From positions 930,001-994,000 of the forward strand of contig JAVTLE010000016.1 of assembly GCA_033439295.1 (NCBI GenBank): DNA of 64,000 nucleotides, in the 5' to 3' direction. Origin of the DNA: Deuterostichococcus epilithicus. Taxonomy: Eukaryota; Chlorophyta; Trebouxiophyceae; Prasiolales; Stichococcaceae. The notes beneath the pieces are model-generated. The model searched no databases. It was not told the origin of the DNA and worked only from the letters and a program-made list of their open reading frames with translations. The position numbers and the translations under genes were made by a program. This document shows positions 23,601 through 34,467 of this stretch, piece by piece; position 1 is the first letter of the stretch; each line of letters begins with the position of its first letter.

Positions 23601-24902
23601 CCGACTCTGCCCTCGTATGCCGCCACAGACCAGGAACCCGCCGCCGCCCCCAGTGGCTTTTGGGGCCCGTTCGGCTTCAGTCCATTTGGGGGGGTTTGGC
23701 CCTTCGGCTCACCGCCGCCCCACCTAGGCGCCATGTCGCCGCCCGGCGCCCCGCTGGCGCCGCCACCGCCGCCCTCCCCCTTCAGCATCCTCTCTGCCCT
23801 GGTCGGCCCGACAACGCATGCTGCCGGCTGGCGACCGCCCGTGCCGCAGATTGGGGCCAGCGCTGCGCCCTGCTCCGGCGCCGCAGCAGCCGCCAGCGGG
23901 CGGCCGCTGGTGACGACCGGCGGTCGGATCTGGGGAGGCGCCCAGGGTGATAAGGGCGCTGGCGCCGGCCTGACCGCCGCCACCGCCAATGGCCCCGATG
24001 GCCGCACCACAGCTCCCGCCGCCCCGGCAGCAGCATCTGCCCCCCCAAGCTCAGCCGCGCCTGGCGGTGCGAACGGCACAGTCCAGCCGCCGCAACCGCC
24101 GTCGCAGGTGGAGGCGTCGCTTTTCCCCGCGGCGTCGCTGCGGCTGCCATCGTCCGACCTCCAGTCCAACCTCCTGCTGTCGGGCAGCTACGCCGGCGGC
24201 CTGTCCGCCATCGAGGCGTCCTCCGCCCCGCAGGCCCTGCAGGCGCCACTGTCACCGCAGTGCAGCGAACTGCCGGGCGCCGCGCCCGGCGCCGAGCAGC
24301 AGAGCAGCTTCACAGGCGTGGGCGCGGCGAACGGCACGCGCCAGGCCGCGGCCACGGACGTGAAACCGGATCGCGGTCAAGCTGTGAACGGCCATGGGCA
24401 TGCCGGCAGCAGCGGCGGCAACGGCTGCAGCCCCAAGGCTCAGCGCGGTGCCGACGCCCTGGGAGCGGCCGCCGCCGCCGTGCCGGGCAGCGCCCGCAGC
24501 GGCGGCCGGCCCGCGGGCGGNGGCCAGCCCGCGGGCGAGCACTCGCCGCCGGCGGACGTGCACGTGACGAGCAGCTCCTCTCTGCAGCATAGCCCTCGGA
24601 CGTGGCAGCGGGAGGTGGCGAGCGTCGACGCGCGCCAGCCGCCGTCGCGGCCGCCGCGCAACAGCTCGTCTCCAGAGGCCGACGACTTCCTGCACCGGGG
24701 CTGGCTGCCGGCGGCGCAGGCGGCCGCCGGCAGCCTGCCCCACAGTACAGTGGGACAGCAGCTGGCGGTAACCGGCGGCCATGTCACGGCCGAGAGCTGC
24801 GGCGGCGGCGGGCACAGCGGCGGCGCCGGCACCCCGCAAGCCAGCGGCAATAGCGGCATCTTTGCCGGCCTTGTCGACCTCGAGGATAACTGGGCACTGT
24901 GA
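17610..24902 (+). CDS. BAH-domain protein with SWI1/DYAD/AMEIOTIC1 core and coiled coil
   Basis: Fifteen exons keep one frame: 17610-17736, 18070-18153, 18439-18567, 18821-18977, 19160-19262, 19441-19509, 19749-20005, 20403-20478, 20686-20948, 21346-21482, 21638-21769, 22152-22318, 22612-22712, 23065-23243 and 23449-24902; about 1144 residues. Seen: a BAH domain (HFVVGDTVYLQP, RWFYRPQELPDG, VFQSDERSTHP, VWLCYRAYDAETR); a Trp/Arg/Ala helical region; a KRQR nuclear signal; then the hallmark block of plant SWI1/DYAD and maize AM1 (RWSRERY, LRPALREEARKVIGDTG, LLDHLLKHAAE, RLRRRHNREGHMEYWL); a Glu/Ala coiled coil; and a 484-residue Ala/Pro/Gly-rich last exon containing an N at 24521. Known: SWI1/AM1 control meiotic entry and cohesion; BAH domains read chromatin. 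The fused layout is inference from frame continuity; exons 4-9 are less certain, and two genes remain possible. Confidence 0.72.
21576..21660 (+). repeat. 49-base tandem copy of a splice acceptor and exon start
   Basis: The segment beginning at 21576 repeats at 21625 and covers the acceptor and first bases of exon 21638-21769. In the upstream copy the acceptor AG is GG (CTCCGGGGCTG versus CTCCAGGGCTG), so only the downstream copy can be spliced. Confidence 0.8.
22022..22214 (+). repeat. 132-base (44-codon) in-frame duplication of a coiled-coil segment
   Basis: GAGGAGCTGCTG(A/G)AGATGG at 22022 recurs at 22154 and the match runs for about 60 bases. The offset is 132, so both copies share a frame (EELLKMEAGTL versus EELLEMEAGTL). 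I place the first copy in the intron, but an acceptor at 21956-21958 would include both in one long exon. Confidence 0.8.
22859..22925. repeat. Perfect inverted repeat, 27-base arms, 13-base loop
   Basis: Bases 22859-22885 are exactly the reverse complement of 22899-22925. The hairpin lies inside intron 22713-23064 of the BAH-SWI1 gene. It could be a small non-autonomous element, a foldback RNA or a structural intron element. Confidence 0.9.
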
Positions 24903-25546
24903 TGCGGTGGCCCGGAGTAGACAGTCAAGGTTTTGCAAGCTCTGACGCAGAAGCACAAGGTTGAGAGAGGCCACTATCTGACAAGCCAATTGCGCTGTGG
25001 TGTCGTGTCCCAGTGAAATGTGTCAGCGGAAGAGCAGCTGATTTCTGGTGACCCATCTGAACAAACCAAGCGCTGCCACATGGCGAGGCGGCAAGAACAT
25101 CTGGGACTGGGGCGCTGTGATTCGGCGGCCCAGACGCGCAGACCACGCGCATTCACGATCTCAAGGTCAGCTCAGGGCTTCAGCTTAGGGAGAAGTTGCA
25201 GCAGTCTGTCGCTGGATTTGCAGTCCCCGCCTCCGTCGGCGGAGGTCTCGGGTGCAGCACAGGGCTGTGGTGGCGTGGAGAGTGTCTGGGGTCGCGGTAC
25301 GGTATGAGGAGTAATCCAAGTCTGTGCAGGCCTCTCCGTTGTTAGTCCAATGGCGACCTTCTATCTGGTGTCTCGTTAGTCGATAGGGTGTGCTGTGAGA
25401 GGCGTCCGCCACATGACAATCAAAGGTGTGGGCTGCTCATTACACGTAGTCAAATCGAGACGTAGTCTGCTGCTTGATTCATGTTCAAGCACTACAACTC
25501 CATCCGCAAGCTGCAACGGTATGAACTACTGCACACTCACTTCCCA
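24903..25546. other. Convergent intergenic region, no gene seen
   Basis: Lies between the stop codons of the BAH-SWI1 gene (+) and the GT77-like gene (-). No open frame with a motif or splice-consistent neighbours was found. Confidence 0.55.
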
Positions 25547-28500
25547 TCACGACCTCCGTCTCGAGCCATTTGCGGCGGCGGCACCGTCACTGCCGCCTAT
25601 GAGCGGCGCCAGCCGCTCCTGCATTCTCTCCTCTGGGAGGTGCCACACGCCGCGGCACCTGCGCTGCAGCTGGTCCAGCGGCTGCCGTCGCTCCTCCTGC
25701 ACCGCGCCGCTCTCTACCCGCGGCACCCGGCCCATGTACAGCACCGGCTGGTCCTCGTGTGCCCGCAGCTGCTGATCCAGGGCCTCCGCCGTCATGCCCT
25801 TCAACAGATCGCACAGGGTCGCACGTCACAGCAGTCTCCGAGTCATGTTCTTCCTTCCCCTCACTCTGGCTTCGAAAGCCGGGGCAGCAATGGTGCGCTG
25901 GTCATGCAGCGTGGGTGTGCAGGTGGTGAGCTGAGTGCGAGCGTACGGTGGGCTGTCGACGAGCTTGACCAGCGCAACTGCGTCTCAATGTTCCATGGGG
26001 CACCTGAGCCAAGTCGCAAGGAACACAACAACGACTGTGCGTGTGAATGACAACCTGGCAACCCCAGGGAAAGCAGCACACCTCCACCCCGATCTCGGCG
26101 CCGTCCGCCAGGGCATCGTGGAACAGGGTGTTATGGGGCGCTGGCGCCGCAGTGGAAGGCGGGAAGTGGCGCAGCATGTGCACGAAGTCCGGGTACATCA
26201 GCGTCTGCGCGCAGCAGTGACAGTTCAGGGGTTTGTCTGGGTCCGTACAGGAACGGTGACAAAATGTGGCTTGAGAGTTGGAGCGCCAGGCCAGCGCCGT
26301 ACGGGGCAATGCGCCCCGCGTGTGTGCTGCAGCCGCCGCGGCGCGCCTGCCTTGCGGCGCGCACACGGCTCCGGCAGCGGAGGGACAGCGTGACACGGTC
26401 CAGCTGCTGCAGGGCAGCCGCATAGCCAGGAGTGCAGACCTGGGCGCTTGAACCAGCCTCACGATGTCCTTCGTGGTTTGAAACGGATTCAGCACGAGAA
26501 GACTGCACCGGGCAGGCAGGGAAGCGGATTGCAGGCAGGGGGTCAGGACTCTCAGGGGTTTCCAACGTCTCACATCATGGATGCAGTCGTTGAATTCCCG
26601 CCAGTGGATGCAGTATTTGCGCTCTGCGGGGTAGTTCTCGTCTATCACCGGGATGACGGGCATCCAGTGCCACGGCGTGCCAAACCAGTGGTCGTCGACG
26701 CTGCACCTGCACCCCTGCACACACACGATGTACAGCCGATGGCATCAGGGCCTGCTGATGATGGGACGGGGCTGCACATGGGGGACCCATGTTGAAGCCT
26801 CCTGGAACCTGGGCAACCACCGCGCAATGCTGCGGCAGGGGCGCTCGTGTATCCACTGTGCACAGGCACCGTCCAGGGCCATCTGGAATGGAGGCGTGTC
26901 AGGGGGCGCACCCGCGGCACTGTGCAGCCGCGCGTCTCGCTGCCGGCGTGGTGGTCCGCAGCGTCCTCGCTGTGCACCAGCCACCGGGTGCCGCACCCTA
27001 TCAACGGCCACACCAGCTTGCGGCCGGACACCGCCGCCGCCTGAGCCACGGGAAAGGAGGATGCCCGCTTGGCGTCCAAGCACGTCGGGAGCGTGCCAGG
27101 AGCTGGCAGTAGCAAACCAGCTGCAGGAAGCACTGCATGCCGCTCATGCCACACCGCATGCGCGGGCCCCCCTCCGCTGTCTGCACACCACACACACACA
27201 CGGCGGCCCCACCAGCTGGAAACGCCGGCTCTGGAGCAGGACTGCGTCCGCATCGCCGCGCCCCACCGTGAGCAAGTCGAAGCCGATGTCGGCGAGGCCA
27301 GCGCTGGTGACGTTGTCCAGGTTGGCGGACGGCGCGATGAGCAGCAGCCGCGGGTGCGGCGCCTGCGGCGTGGAGACCGGGTAAAACCCTGGCGCCCCCA
27401 TGTGATCCACCATCAGCTGCTCCACCTGCGGCAAGGGGTTTAGGGGGTTTCGGGCATCGGCAGACGGAGCCGCGCTCCTCAGGGAACACGCCACGCCCCC
27501 CCGGCGTCGAAGCGCGCTGTGCGCTGCACCGTCATCTGCCTCTCCTGCGACAGGCGCGAACGGCGCCTGGGCACTGAACCCGGCACTGCAGCCTGGCTGT
27601 CGAGCTCTCCCTCCCACTCCACAGCGTGGTGTGTGCGGCCAGCTCCACCAGGCGGCATCGCCCAGAAGCGCGAACCACCCGAGGTTTGGCAACGAGCAGC
27701 GGTGTGCATGCCGTGTGGGCAGGCAGCTGAGTTGGCCAACACGCCATGTCCGCGCCGGAGCAATGCCTTGAGAACAACTTGATGAAATGACACCAACGAG
27801 GCCAGCGGCAGGCCGCACCTTCCAGTGGAACCAGCCCGCCAGCTTGAAGAACATGACACGCGCAAAACCGGCATGGATGAGCACCGTGTGCGCCACCACC
27901 GAGCGCGGCGGCTTCACTCCCCACCAGGAGCCGCACTTGAAGCCTACGCAGCCAGCAGCAACAGCAGTCCTCCTGTTTCATGGCTTTGTAACAGACGCGC
28001 AGAGCGCGACCTCCGACGCCGAGGGCAGCGGTGCATGCTATTTAAGGCGACCTTGGCGCGCCTGCAGGCCATTGAGAGGTGCCGTCGAGAAATGCACAGG
28101 CTGACAGGATTTCTCTCAGCATGCATGCGTCACTTTGATGCTCAAACTGCCGCCAGCTCACAGACCCAGCTCCCCAGCAGCTGGCACGTCGAGGGTAGTC
28201 ACCCTCCACATCGGCACAGATTTCAAATCCAAAGCGCGCCGCACCGCTGTGCCAGTTGTTGATGAAGAAGTCCAGGGTTTTGCCCAGGTACTCCGATGAG
28301 GCGTTGCCGCCGCCGCCGCTGCCCTCAGCACTGAAGCCCGCCCAGGGGTCCGGCCTGACCGCGGCGGCGGCCCCGGCGCCGATATCTGCAGGCATGCAGC
28401 TCTGGAAGGGTTGCGTCTCTGCTCAATACACTGAACCTGGTCAAACTGAGTAATATGCCCGTGACTCGGCAGCCAGAGCGCCTGAACTTCCTGTACAATA

Positions 28501-31500
28501 CGTGTGCTGCCCAACACTGCCTGAAAAGAGACAGGCATGCTCGGGCAGGTCAGCACACCCGCAAACTCCGGCTTCTGCGGTGCCGTCTCCAGCGTTACGT
28601 CGTGCCATGAGACGGGGCCGCTCTCGGCTGCGACGCCAGCCCAAAACTTTTCGGCAAAGAAGCCGCGCGAATTGTTGAAGATGGGTGTCAGCTGCTGGGT
28701 CGGCACCTCCAGCCGGTGCCACTTGATGCCGACTGCGCGGAGGCGAAACGGAAGCGGCTGGTCGCTAGATGTTGCTCAGACGAAGCAAATGGACACAGGC
28801 GAGCCGGGCAGCTCGGGCGCCATTACATGTGCGAGTCACCAGGTGGGACCATGTCATCGGCTCCTGGGCCCTGCCCAAGACAGCTGGCTTGCCTGCACTG
28901 GCGCATGCCGCCTGAACCGCGACACGCTTCAGGCAGCCCTCCCACTGCGCACAGGCATATAACCATGTTGCGCGCCTTTATCCGTTTTGAAGCGCTGCTT
29001 CCAGAAATCCGGCATCTCCAGCGCCTTGTCCATGTTGTGCTCCTCCCACGGGCTCGCCCGGACCGCCTGAGCGCGTGACACTAATAGGACAATTCAGAAG
29101 GTTTGTCACCGTTGTTGCGGGCCGTCAGCAGGGCCAGGCAAGCTTCATAGCGCCGTGAGGCCGTTTGTGACTTCGTGTGAGCATGTGCTTGCTCCTCGGT
29201 ATGCTGGTCTGCTGCTGCGTTGACGTAACACCAACCTCGTGTCCGTACAGCCAGGCATGCCAGGCTTCACAGGCGCGCAGCAGCAACGCAGCAGACAGGG
29301 TCTCGGCGCCCACCTTCCAGATGCCAGCATCGTCCATGCCTGGGAAGACCAGCGGCAGGACGTAGTAGCCGGTGGTGGCGCTGCGCATCGCGGAGTTCAG
29401 TTGGCCCTGCGACAGGCACGAAATCGACTCGGCGCCCCTGCAGAAATCGCCGGGCCGCCGCCAACAGAACTGGGATGACGACCTGGAATTCGCAGCTCAT
29501 CAAGCCATGCATATGCTTCAGAGAGCTGACGATATGCCGCGAATCATGGCGCAGACCGACAAGCACCGACGACCGCAAACCGAGAAGGGTGCTCCTGGGG
29601 TGCTCTGCGCATGCTCGCAAATCCGACACTCTGAAGCGGCACCTGGTCGTCCACTGCAGCGGACCAGTCGCGCAGGTTCTTGGAGTAGGTGTTGTTCACC
29701 CAGTAGTCAACGTCCTCGGCGATCCTCAGCATCTACAGGTGGACCACAGCTTGGCCATCAGCAGTGGCAAAGGGACGAGCAGGGCTGCCACTGCAGGGAA
29801 AGAGGCAGCATAACACAGCAGAGCGTGCCGCCGTCGCCAGGGATGCTCCACTGTCCGTCCGACGTCCAGCAACTCGGATGGGGCGCACTGCATTCGCACT
29901 CACCCTGTCGACCATGGTGCCCGCCATCCAAGCCGCGGCGCCGTTGGGCTGCGCATTCTGGACATAGTTTGTGCCGCCATTGCAGGCGTCCCGCGAGTCC
30001 TCATCGCCACATATCCACGTCAGGTTGCCCAGCAGCGGCCCCTTAAGGTACTGTGCACCAAGATTGAGCAGTCGAATCATATTTGCTGTGAGTCGACACC
30101 AGATCGAGCCCCAAGCTTGACGAGGTGCAGGCCCAGTGATGTCACGACCGTTGATGTCTTCAGGCTGTCAGGCAGGGCCTGGGCGCAATGGTGAATTGAT
30201 TTGCCTGGTATATGTCGTCGTGCAGGACCACATCTGTGTCGATGTTGAAGAAGTTGTAGCCGAGTCGCACTGCCCGCAGCAGGTGTACCCAACGCACCAC
30301 CCATGTCGTCTGCATACAATTGGTAGATTGACTCAATATCACATGGACGACAACAGGCAACAGATAGCTACGCAGGCCGTCCTGCCATTGTGCATAATGG
30401 ACCGAATCCGCATGCAATGGAGCAGTTCTGTCAAAGCACAGAGTCTGGACGTGTCAGCAGAGCTGTGCTGCTTGGCATCACAGAGCCCGCCCGCTGCCGC
30501 CGTCGCCAAGGAGTCGGTCATGCTGTGAATGGAGAAACAAGGGTAGAAAGAGGCGCACATGCTTGTTCGGCAGGTGGTCTGGATGTAAACGCAGCGGCTG
30601 CGGCGCATCGTCACCGTCCAACATGGTCGTCCACATGCACCCTGCGTGACAGGGCAGACGGGGTCACAGCGTGCTGCTACAGCTTGGCCCGCTGTCTTTG
30701 AGGCCTGTTGGGACAGTGTACCAAGGATGCAGAGCACCTGGGCATAACGGACACAATCAAGTCTGCAGTGACAGATTCTGGTGCAACCATGAGGACCTCA
30801 GGTGTCGATTGTTGTGTGCCAAGGGCGGTGCACAGACGGCAGGACGTCACGGCACCTCATCCAGAGGCAACTCCACTGGGGCCAAAAGGCATGCCTATCG
30901 TGCCGACGCCACTCATCGCAGCCTCCAGCTCGTTGCACTGCTGCTCCCGTGGCACGTAGACGACCCAGTGGTCGTAACCCAGGTCCCGCATGTTGAAGAT
31001 GAAGTTGAGGCCAATGCGCCAGGTGTCGCCGCCAGCTATGCACGCGTGGATGATTTCCTTCCTGTAGCTGCGAGCCTGCGGCAGGGCAAGCAAAGTGGAA
31101 GATCACACGTTACAGGTCGCTGATCAGAGGGTCCGCTCTGGAAGTACATGCAGAGCGACACGCGCCAACCAGCCGATGGCTCAGTGATGTGGCCATCAGC
31201 AACACGCCTGCAGCGGGGGAGGGGGGCCATCGCGGCATGTGTGGCTCCGCAGGTGATGCCGCTGGCATCTGATCGCTGCATGTCGCGGCAATGGCGTCAA
31301 GTGCAGTGCACTGAGGAAGGCTCAGCGCGCATGTGGATGCAGCCGCCTGCACTGCTTGGCATAGGCTGCCAAGCTGCCCCATGCAATGCCCACCGGCTCT
31401 TCCCCAAGCTGACATGCCGTCTCCAACAAGCTGTCGACATCCCTCACTAATCCAGACCAAGCCCGTGCTCATCTGCACAGCACAAGCTGCCGTGAGATCT

Positions 31501-32142
31501 ATCATTACGCCTCACCTCCAGCATTGCCTTCATTGCGCCCGGCTGCGCAATGTCGCCCTTCCATGCCCGTGTCTTCCCGAGGCTGAAGTACTGCTTACTG
31601 GGCCGCAGGTAGTCCATGCCGCGCGGCTTGTCGCTCCAGGCCAGCCACTTCTGGTACTGTGCGTGATCTTCGGGGTTCAAATAGTCTTTAGGGTCTTGAA
31701 ATGCGTCATTGCGACTGGGCTCATTACCGTCCCACTTGCGCGGCCCCTGCCGCCCGCCGGTGCCATCGATCGCCTCGAGGTTGATGGTGGAGGCTGGATC
31801 AAATGCTACCGCCGGGGCTGTGGCGTCAACGCCGCTGTCGGTGCTGCGGGCGCTGCTCCTTCTGATGTCTGCGCTGCCGTCCTGCAGCGCAATGCCGCAT
31901 CAAAGTGTCAGACCCTGACCAGGAAGTGTCCGAACGATAAGCTCTTGCACAGGGACGATGCGATGTGCATAACCAGGAGGCGTACATGATGGCATGCGGA
32001 GAGGCTGACGCACCCTGGAGCGGTGCAGAAAGGACAGAGCGGCGATCGCTGCAAGTAGCAGTAGCACGCCCCAGCAAGCACGCCGACCACGCTTGATGGC
32101 AGGACTTGGCGACCATCGCCTTTTGGTGGGCACTCTGGCCAT
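25547..32142 (-). CDS. GT77-like nucleotide-diphospho-sugar transferase, type II membrane protein (RRA/XEG113/RGXT superfamily)
   Basis: A multi-exon minus-strand gene. Exons fixed by frame: 32014-32142, 31516-31881, 30913-31075, 30205-30269, 29904-30050 and 29643-29732; many more follow down to the stop at 25547-25549, whose boundaries I did not all settle. Seen: a type II anchor (KRGRRACWGVLLLLAAIAAL), a Ser/Asp-rich stem, RIGLNFIFNMRDLGYDHWVV, the donor-binding RLGYNFFNIDTDVVLHDDIY with its DxD motif, ACNGGTNYVQNA, AAWMAGTMVDR, EHNMDKALEMPDFW, VVAHTVLIHAGFARVMFFK, GRKLVWPLIGCGTRW, HWFGTPWHWMPVIPVIDE and a hydrophilic tail. Known: plant and algal GT77 enzymes are Golgi arabinosyl-, xylosyl- or galactosyltransferases acting on wall glycoproteins and pectin; the late blocks match the second half of XEG113-like proteins. 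The sugar cannot be told. The intron after 30205 starts GCAAAT. Confidence 0.75.
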
Positions 32143-32829
32143 GCTCAACGCCCGTGATCAGGCATAGCTTTCAGCGCGCTGTGCCGCAGTACACAGGCGG
32201 GTGCACAGGTACAAGCTGCCTCTTTGTAGGTGCGCGGTCGTCGGGGTCCGCACTGACCACTTGTTACGAGACGCTGAAGAACATGACATTGAACGCATGC
32301 ACGTTCCTGTCAGCACCAAACCAGGCTGCAGTCTCCAATGTTAGTTATATGTTGGCGTTTGTTTCCAAGGCGCTTCCTTCGATCGCTGGCAGATCTTCGT
32401 GTGTGTCCATTATCAGCACAAGAGGGGTGATCTGGGAATGCACTCAAGGACTGGAGTGCGTCTGAATCGTCCATCGAATCCATCACTCGCTGCACAATGC
32501 CAGCTGGCGGTCAGACACATCCCGGGATCTGACTGTCAAACAGACTGCGGCAGCCGGCAGGTCATGTTCACTGCACGCGCTGTGCCCACACAGGTGTGAC
32601 ACTTGTGCATAAAATTACGGCCCTGCAATTGAGGACCCGCATCTATGTGTGTCTAACAGTGTGTTGCGCCGCCACAAATGCTGCCCGAGTCACCAAGTAC
32701 TTCTGTTTCTTCCACTACTCGCTCACAACCAGAAACCACAATAACCAACATGATTCCACTGAAGAGTCTGTCTACAATGAAACGGGCTGAGGTGTCCAGC
32801 GCTAGGGTCTGCAGCGCTGGCGGACTGCG
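32143..32829. other. Intergenic region between RPB6 3' end and glycosyltransferase promoter
   Basis: Both neighbours are on the minus strand, so this holds the RPB6 3' UTR and the promoter of the GT77-like gene. AT content rises around 32600-32760. No further gene was found. Confidence 0.55.
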
Positions 32830-34085
32830 CTACCGGTCCGTCACGATGAGCTCTGACGCCTTCCAGTCCTCGTAGCTGCAGCGGGAGACAGAAAACTGGG
32901 ATCAGCAACCAGCGTTCTGCAAGTCATTCGTGGGTGCTGGAACACGATGCGCACCAAAGGCGGGTATGCAAGTCACCCAGTGCGGCACAGGCACCATCCG
33001 CCCGCACAGTGGCCGCGTGGCATTCAGCGACGGATCCAACTGCAGCTGTAAGCTCACCTGCCGTCGGGCAGGTAGCGTCGCACAGTGAAGGGGATCTTCT
33101 TGGCGCGCAGCTCCTTCAATGCGATGTCCAGCGGATCGTACTCGCCATCCAGCTCCACCATCACTGGCGCGTTCAGGCTGCAGCAAATCAGCAGGGTAAC
33201 CTTCACCAGTGGTCTCAGGCTGCACCAAGTCATGTTGTGCCATCAGTCCGGAGGGCTGGGCACTGCAGCTCCACTTGTGTGGTAGAGGCCCCAGCATATA
33301 AGCATGCTGTCTCAGCGTGGCCCTCCGCAGCTTTGGATGCCCCCATTTCGTCTCGAACCCATGGTTGCTTGTGCGGGTGAGAATATCAGGTATCCTCATT
33401 TTGTGCAAGCGACAATGTGATCCACCTGATCTGCAGCGCCCGCGTGCCCAGGATGCGCGCTCGCTCGTACTTCGTCATAAAGCGCGTGGTCATGCGCGGC
33501 CTGTCTGATGGTTCCGGCGCCGCCTCCAGCACCTTTGCATGCCATCCCAACAGCGACATGTCATAGCGCAACGTGTGTCTCTGCCCCAGCTTCGTTCCAG
33601 AACGCGAAATACTGCTCGGAACGGAGCAAATGATGATATGTCAACCATGCCAGCATCGCTGGGCAGTAGCGCTTTGGCTCAGGGCGCAGAGCAGCACCTC
33701 TGCATAGCCGCCGCCAGGCTCATCTGTCTGCATGGCATCAGCGTCGCCATCCGGGCCCTCCCCAAACTGTGCGGTGTGAGCACGCAAGCCATGTCAGAGG
33801 CGAAGCAGGAGATAGCTACATGCGAGAGCGCTGATGCAGTGATGCTGTTGCACACGATGCATGCCTGTCGCATCTGGGCACGGGCGGCCGTGCAGGGGGG
33901 TACTGTGACACACTCACATCATCCACTGGGTCCGGTTCGATCTCGTCGTACCTGCATGTGAGGCTATAAAACTTCAAGAGAAAAGCACATGAAGTTGGTG
34001 ACGCGGCGCCGCAAATTCTGCTATGAGGAAGCGTAGCAGGTCAGGAAGCTCACGCGTCGCCTCCATAGTCATCTTGGTCCTCCAT
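32830..34085 (-). CDS. RPB6: DNA-directed RNA polymerases I, II and III subunit RPABC2 (RPB6/omega-like)
   Basis: Five minus-strand exons (34054-34085, 33918-33951, 33426-33580, 33058-33177, 32830-32875) give about 128 residues. Seen: a short acidic N-terminus ([22 protein letters not shown]), then the strongly conserved core [58 protein letters not shown] and ELIVTDR at the end. Known: RPB6 is shared by the three nuclear polymerases, where it clamps the largest subunit near the base of the clamp as bacterial omega does. The sequence match is unmistakable; only the 5' edge of exon 33426-33580 is uncertain, since the linker [16 protein letters not shown] is not conserved. Its start codon faces that of ribosomal protein eL6 382 bases away, pairing two growth-related genes. 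Confidence 0.94.
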
Positions 34086-34467
34086 GTTTGCGCTCAGGCC
34101 CGCTAGCTCGCCTCTGTCGTTGATCAAGCTCCTAGCTTAATCCAGCTCCCGACACAACGGCTGCAGGTCCGTAATCGACGGTTTGCAGCTATTGGCGTGT
34201 GTACGATGGCAGCGCACTAACAGCGTGGTATAATTCTTACAATACCACGGAACTGTATTGGCCCTCAAAAACGCATTCTGCGGTTTTGCCGCAGCGCCGG
34301 GCTGGAGCTTGCGGCAAATTCAGCGGTACTTCCCGCTGCCACATGGTGCTTCCTTAAAACCCTACGAAGGCCGGAAAGCTGTAGACACTCGGTGGAGACT
34401 GTGGCGCAGCCATCAGCAGTGCGCTGCTCTGTCCTCTCTCCTTTGGTCGCTGCGCAGCGGGGCCGCC
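34086..34467. promoter_or_regulatory. Divergent promoter shared by RPB6 (-) and eL6 (+)
   Basis: 382 bases between start codons. It contains an inverted repeat at 34224-34249 (8-base arms CGTGGTAT/ATACCACG, 10-base spacer) with an AT-rich centre that includes TATAATT. This may be a binding site or the core promoter; untested. Confidence 0.55.
34224..34249. repeat. Short perfect inverted repeat in the RPB6/eL6 promoter
   Basis: Arms 34224-34231 and 34242-34249 are perfect reverse complements around an AT-rich spacer, about 220 bases upstream of the eL6 start codon. Confidence 0.6.

Noticed and set aside
23372-24169. 265-codon minus-strand open frame
   Set aside because: Shadow of the long Pro/Ala/Gly-rich last exon of the BAH-SWI1 gene; no motif, and composition mirrors the sense strand.
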